From assembly GCA_940671915.1 (NCBI GenBank), contig CALNVZ010003435.1:11328930-11392929 (forward strand): DNA of 64,000 nucleotides, given 5' to 3'. The DNA comes from Paracentrotus lividus. Its lineage: Eukaryota; Echinodermata; Echinoidea; Camarodonta; Echinidae. The notes beneath the pieces are model-generated. The model saw only the letters and a list, made by a program, of their open reading frames with translations, ran no database searches and was not told where the DNA came from. The translations under genes were made by a program, and so were the position numbers. Shown here piece by piece: positions 63,949 to 64,000 of the stretch. Numbering within the stretch: position 1 is the first letter of the stretch; each line of letters begins with the position of its first letter.

Positions 63949-64000
63949 AGTTTGGCAGACTCAGGTTAAGGGCAAGTGGCGGGTACGTTACGAAAACGTT

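Overview
Animal nuclear DNA, almost certainly a marine invertebrate deuterostome and most likely an echinoderm (sea urchin-like). The signs are long introns, AT-rich intergenic DNA full of MITE-like elements and simple repeats, and two intron-rich genes of animal-specific families. The species call is inference. Nothing prokaryotic or viral was recognised.

Two genes can be rebuilt exon by exon, both on the minus strand, with every splice phase consistent. (1) A Friend-of-GATA (FOG/ZFPM) transcriptional cofactor: six coding exons from 37263 down to 3055, 1362 aa. It has the MSRRKQ N-terminus, a PR-like domain, six C2HC and two C2H2 zinc fingers and a CtBP-binding PLDLT motif. Intron 1 is 27.5 kb and holds several clusters of GATA sites. 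(2) A uronyl 2-O-sulfotransferase (UST) homologue: eight coding exons from 55402 down to 45247, 490 aa. It is a type II Golgi membrane protein with PAPS-binding motifs and an unusually acidic stem.

Layout: 1-341 end of a hairpin-array transposon; 342-3054 3' flank of FOG; 3055-9673 FOG exons 6 to 2; 9674-37223 FOG intron 1 (MITEs, minisatellites, GATA clusters, a 2-kb hairpin-array transposon at 29893-31930); 35233-41825 a 6.6-kb inverted repeat with 3.2-kb arms around a 25-N gap, which contains FOG exon 1 in the left arm and a frameshifted copy in the right arm; 41826-45246 tandem and inverted duplications, TA repeats and small MITEs; 45247-55402 UST with TE insertions in its introns; 55403-58500 UST upstream region and more TEs; 59130-63660 a strongly C-poor, T/G-rich block; 63679-63948 a possible start of a plus-strand gene.

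The most interesting items are: the palindrome over FOG exon 1 (many differences are homopolymer-length changes, so an assembly or read fold-back artefact is likely); GATA-site clusters inside the gene for a GATA cofactor; a transposon family with 5-bp target duplications that carries arrays of a GC-rich hairpin; MITE-like elements whose terminal motif recurs internally; a duplicated first strand of the PR-like domain; and the acidic stem of UST.
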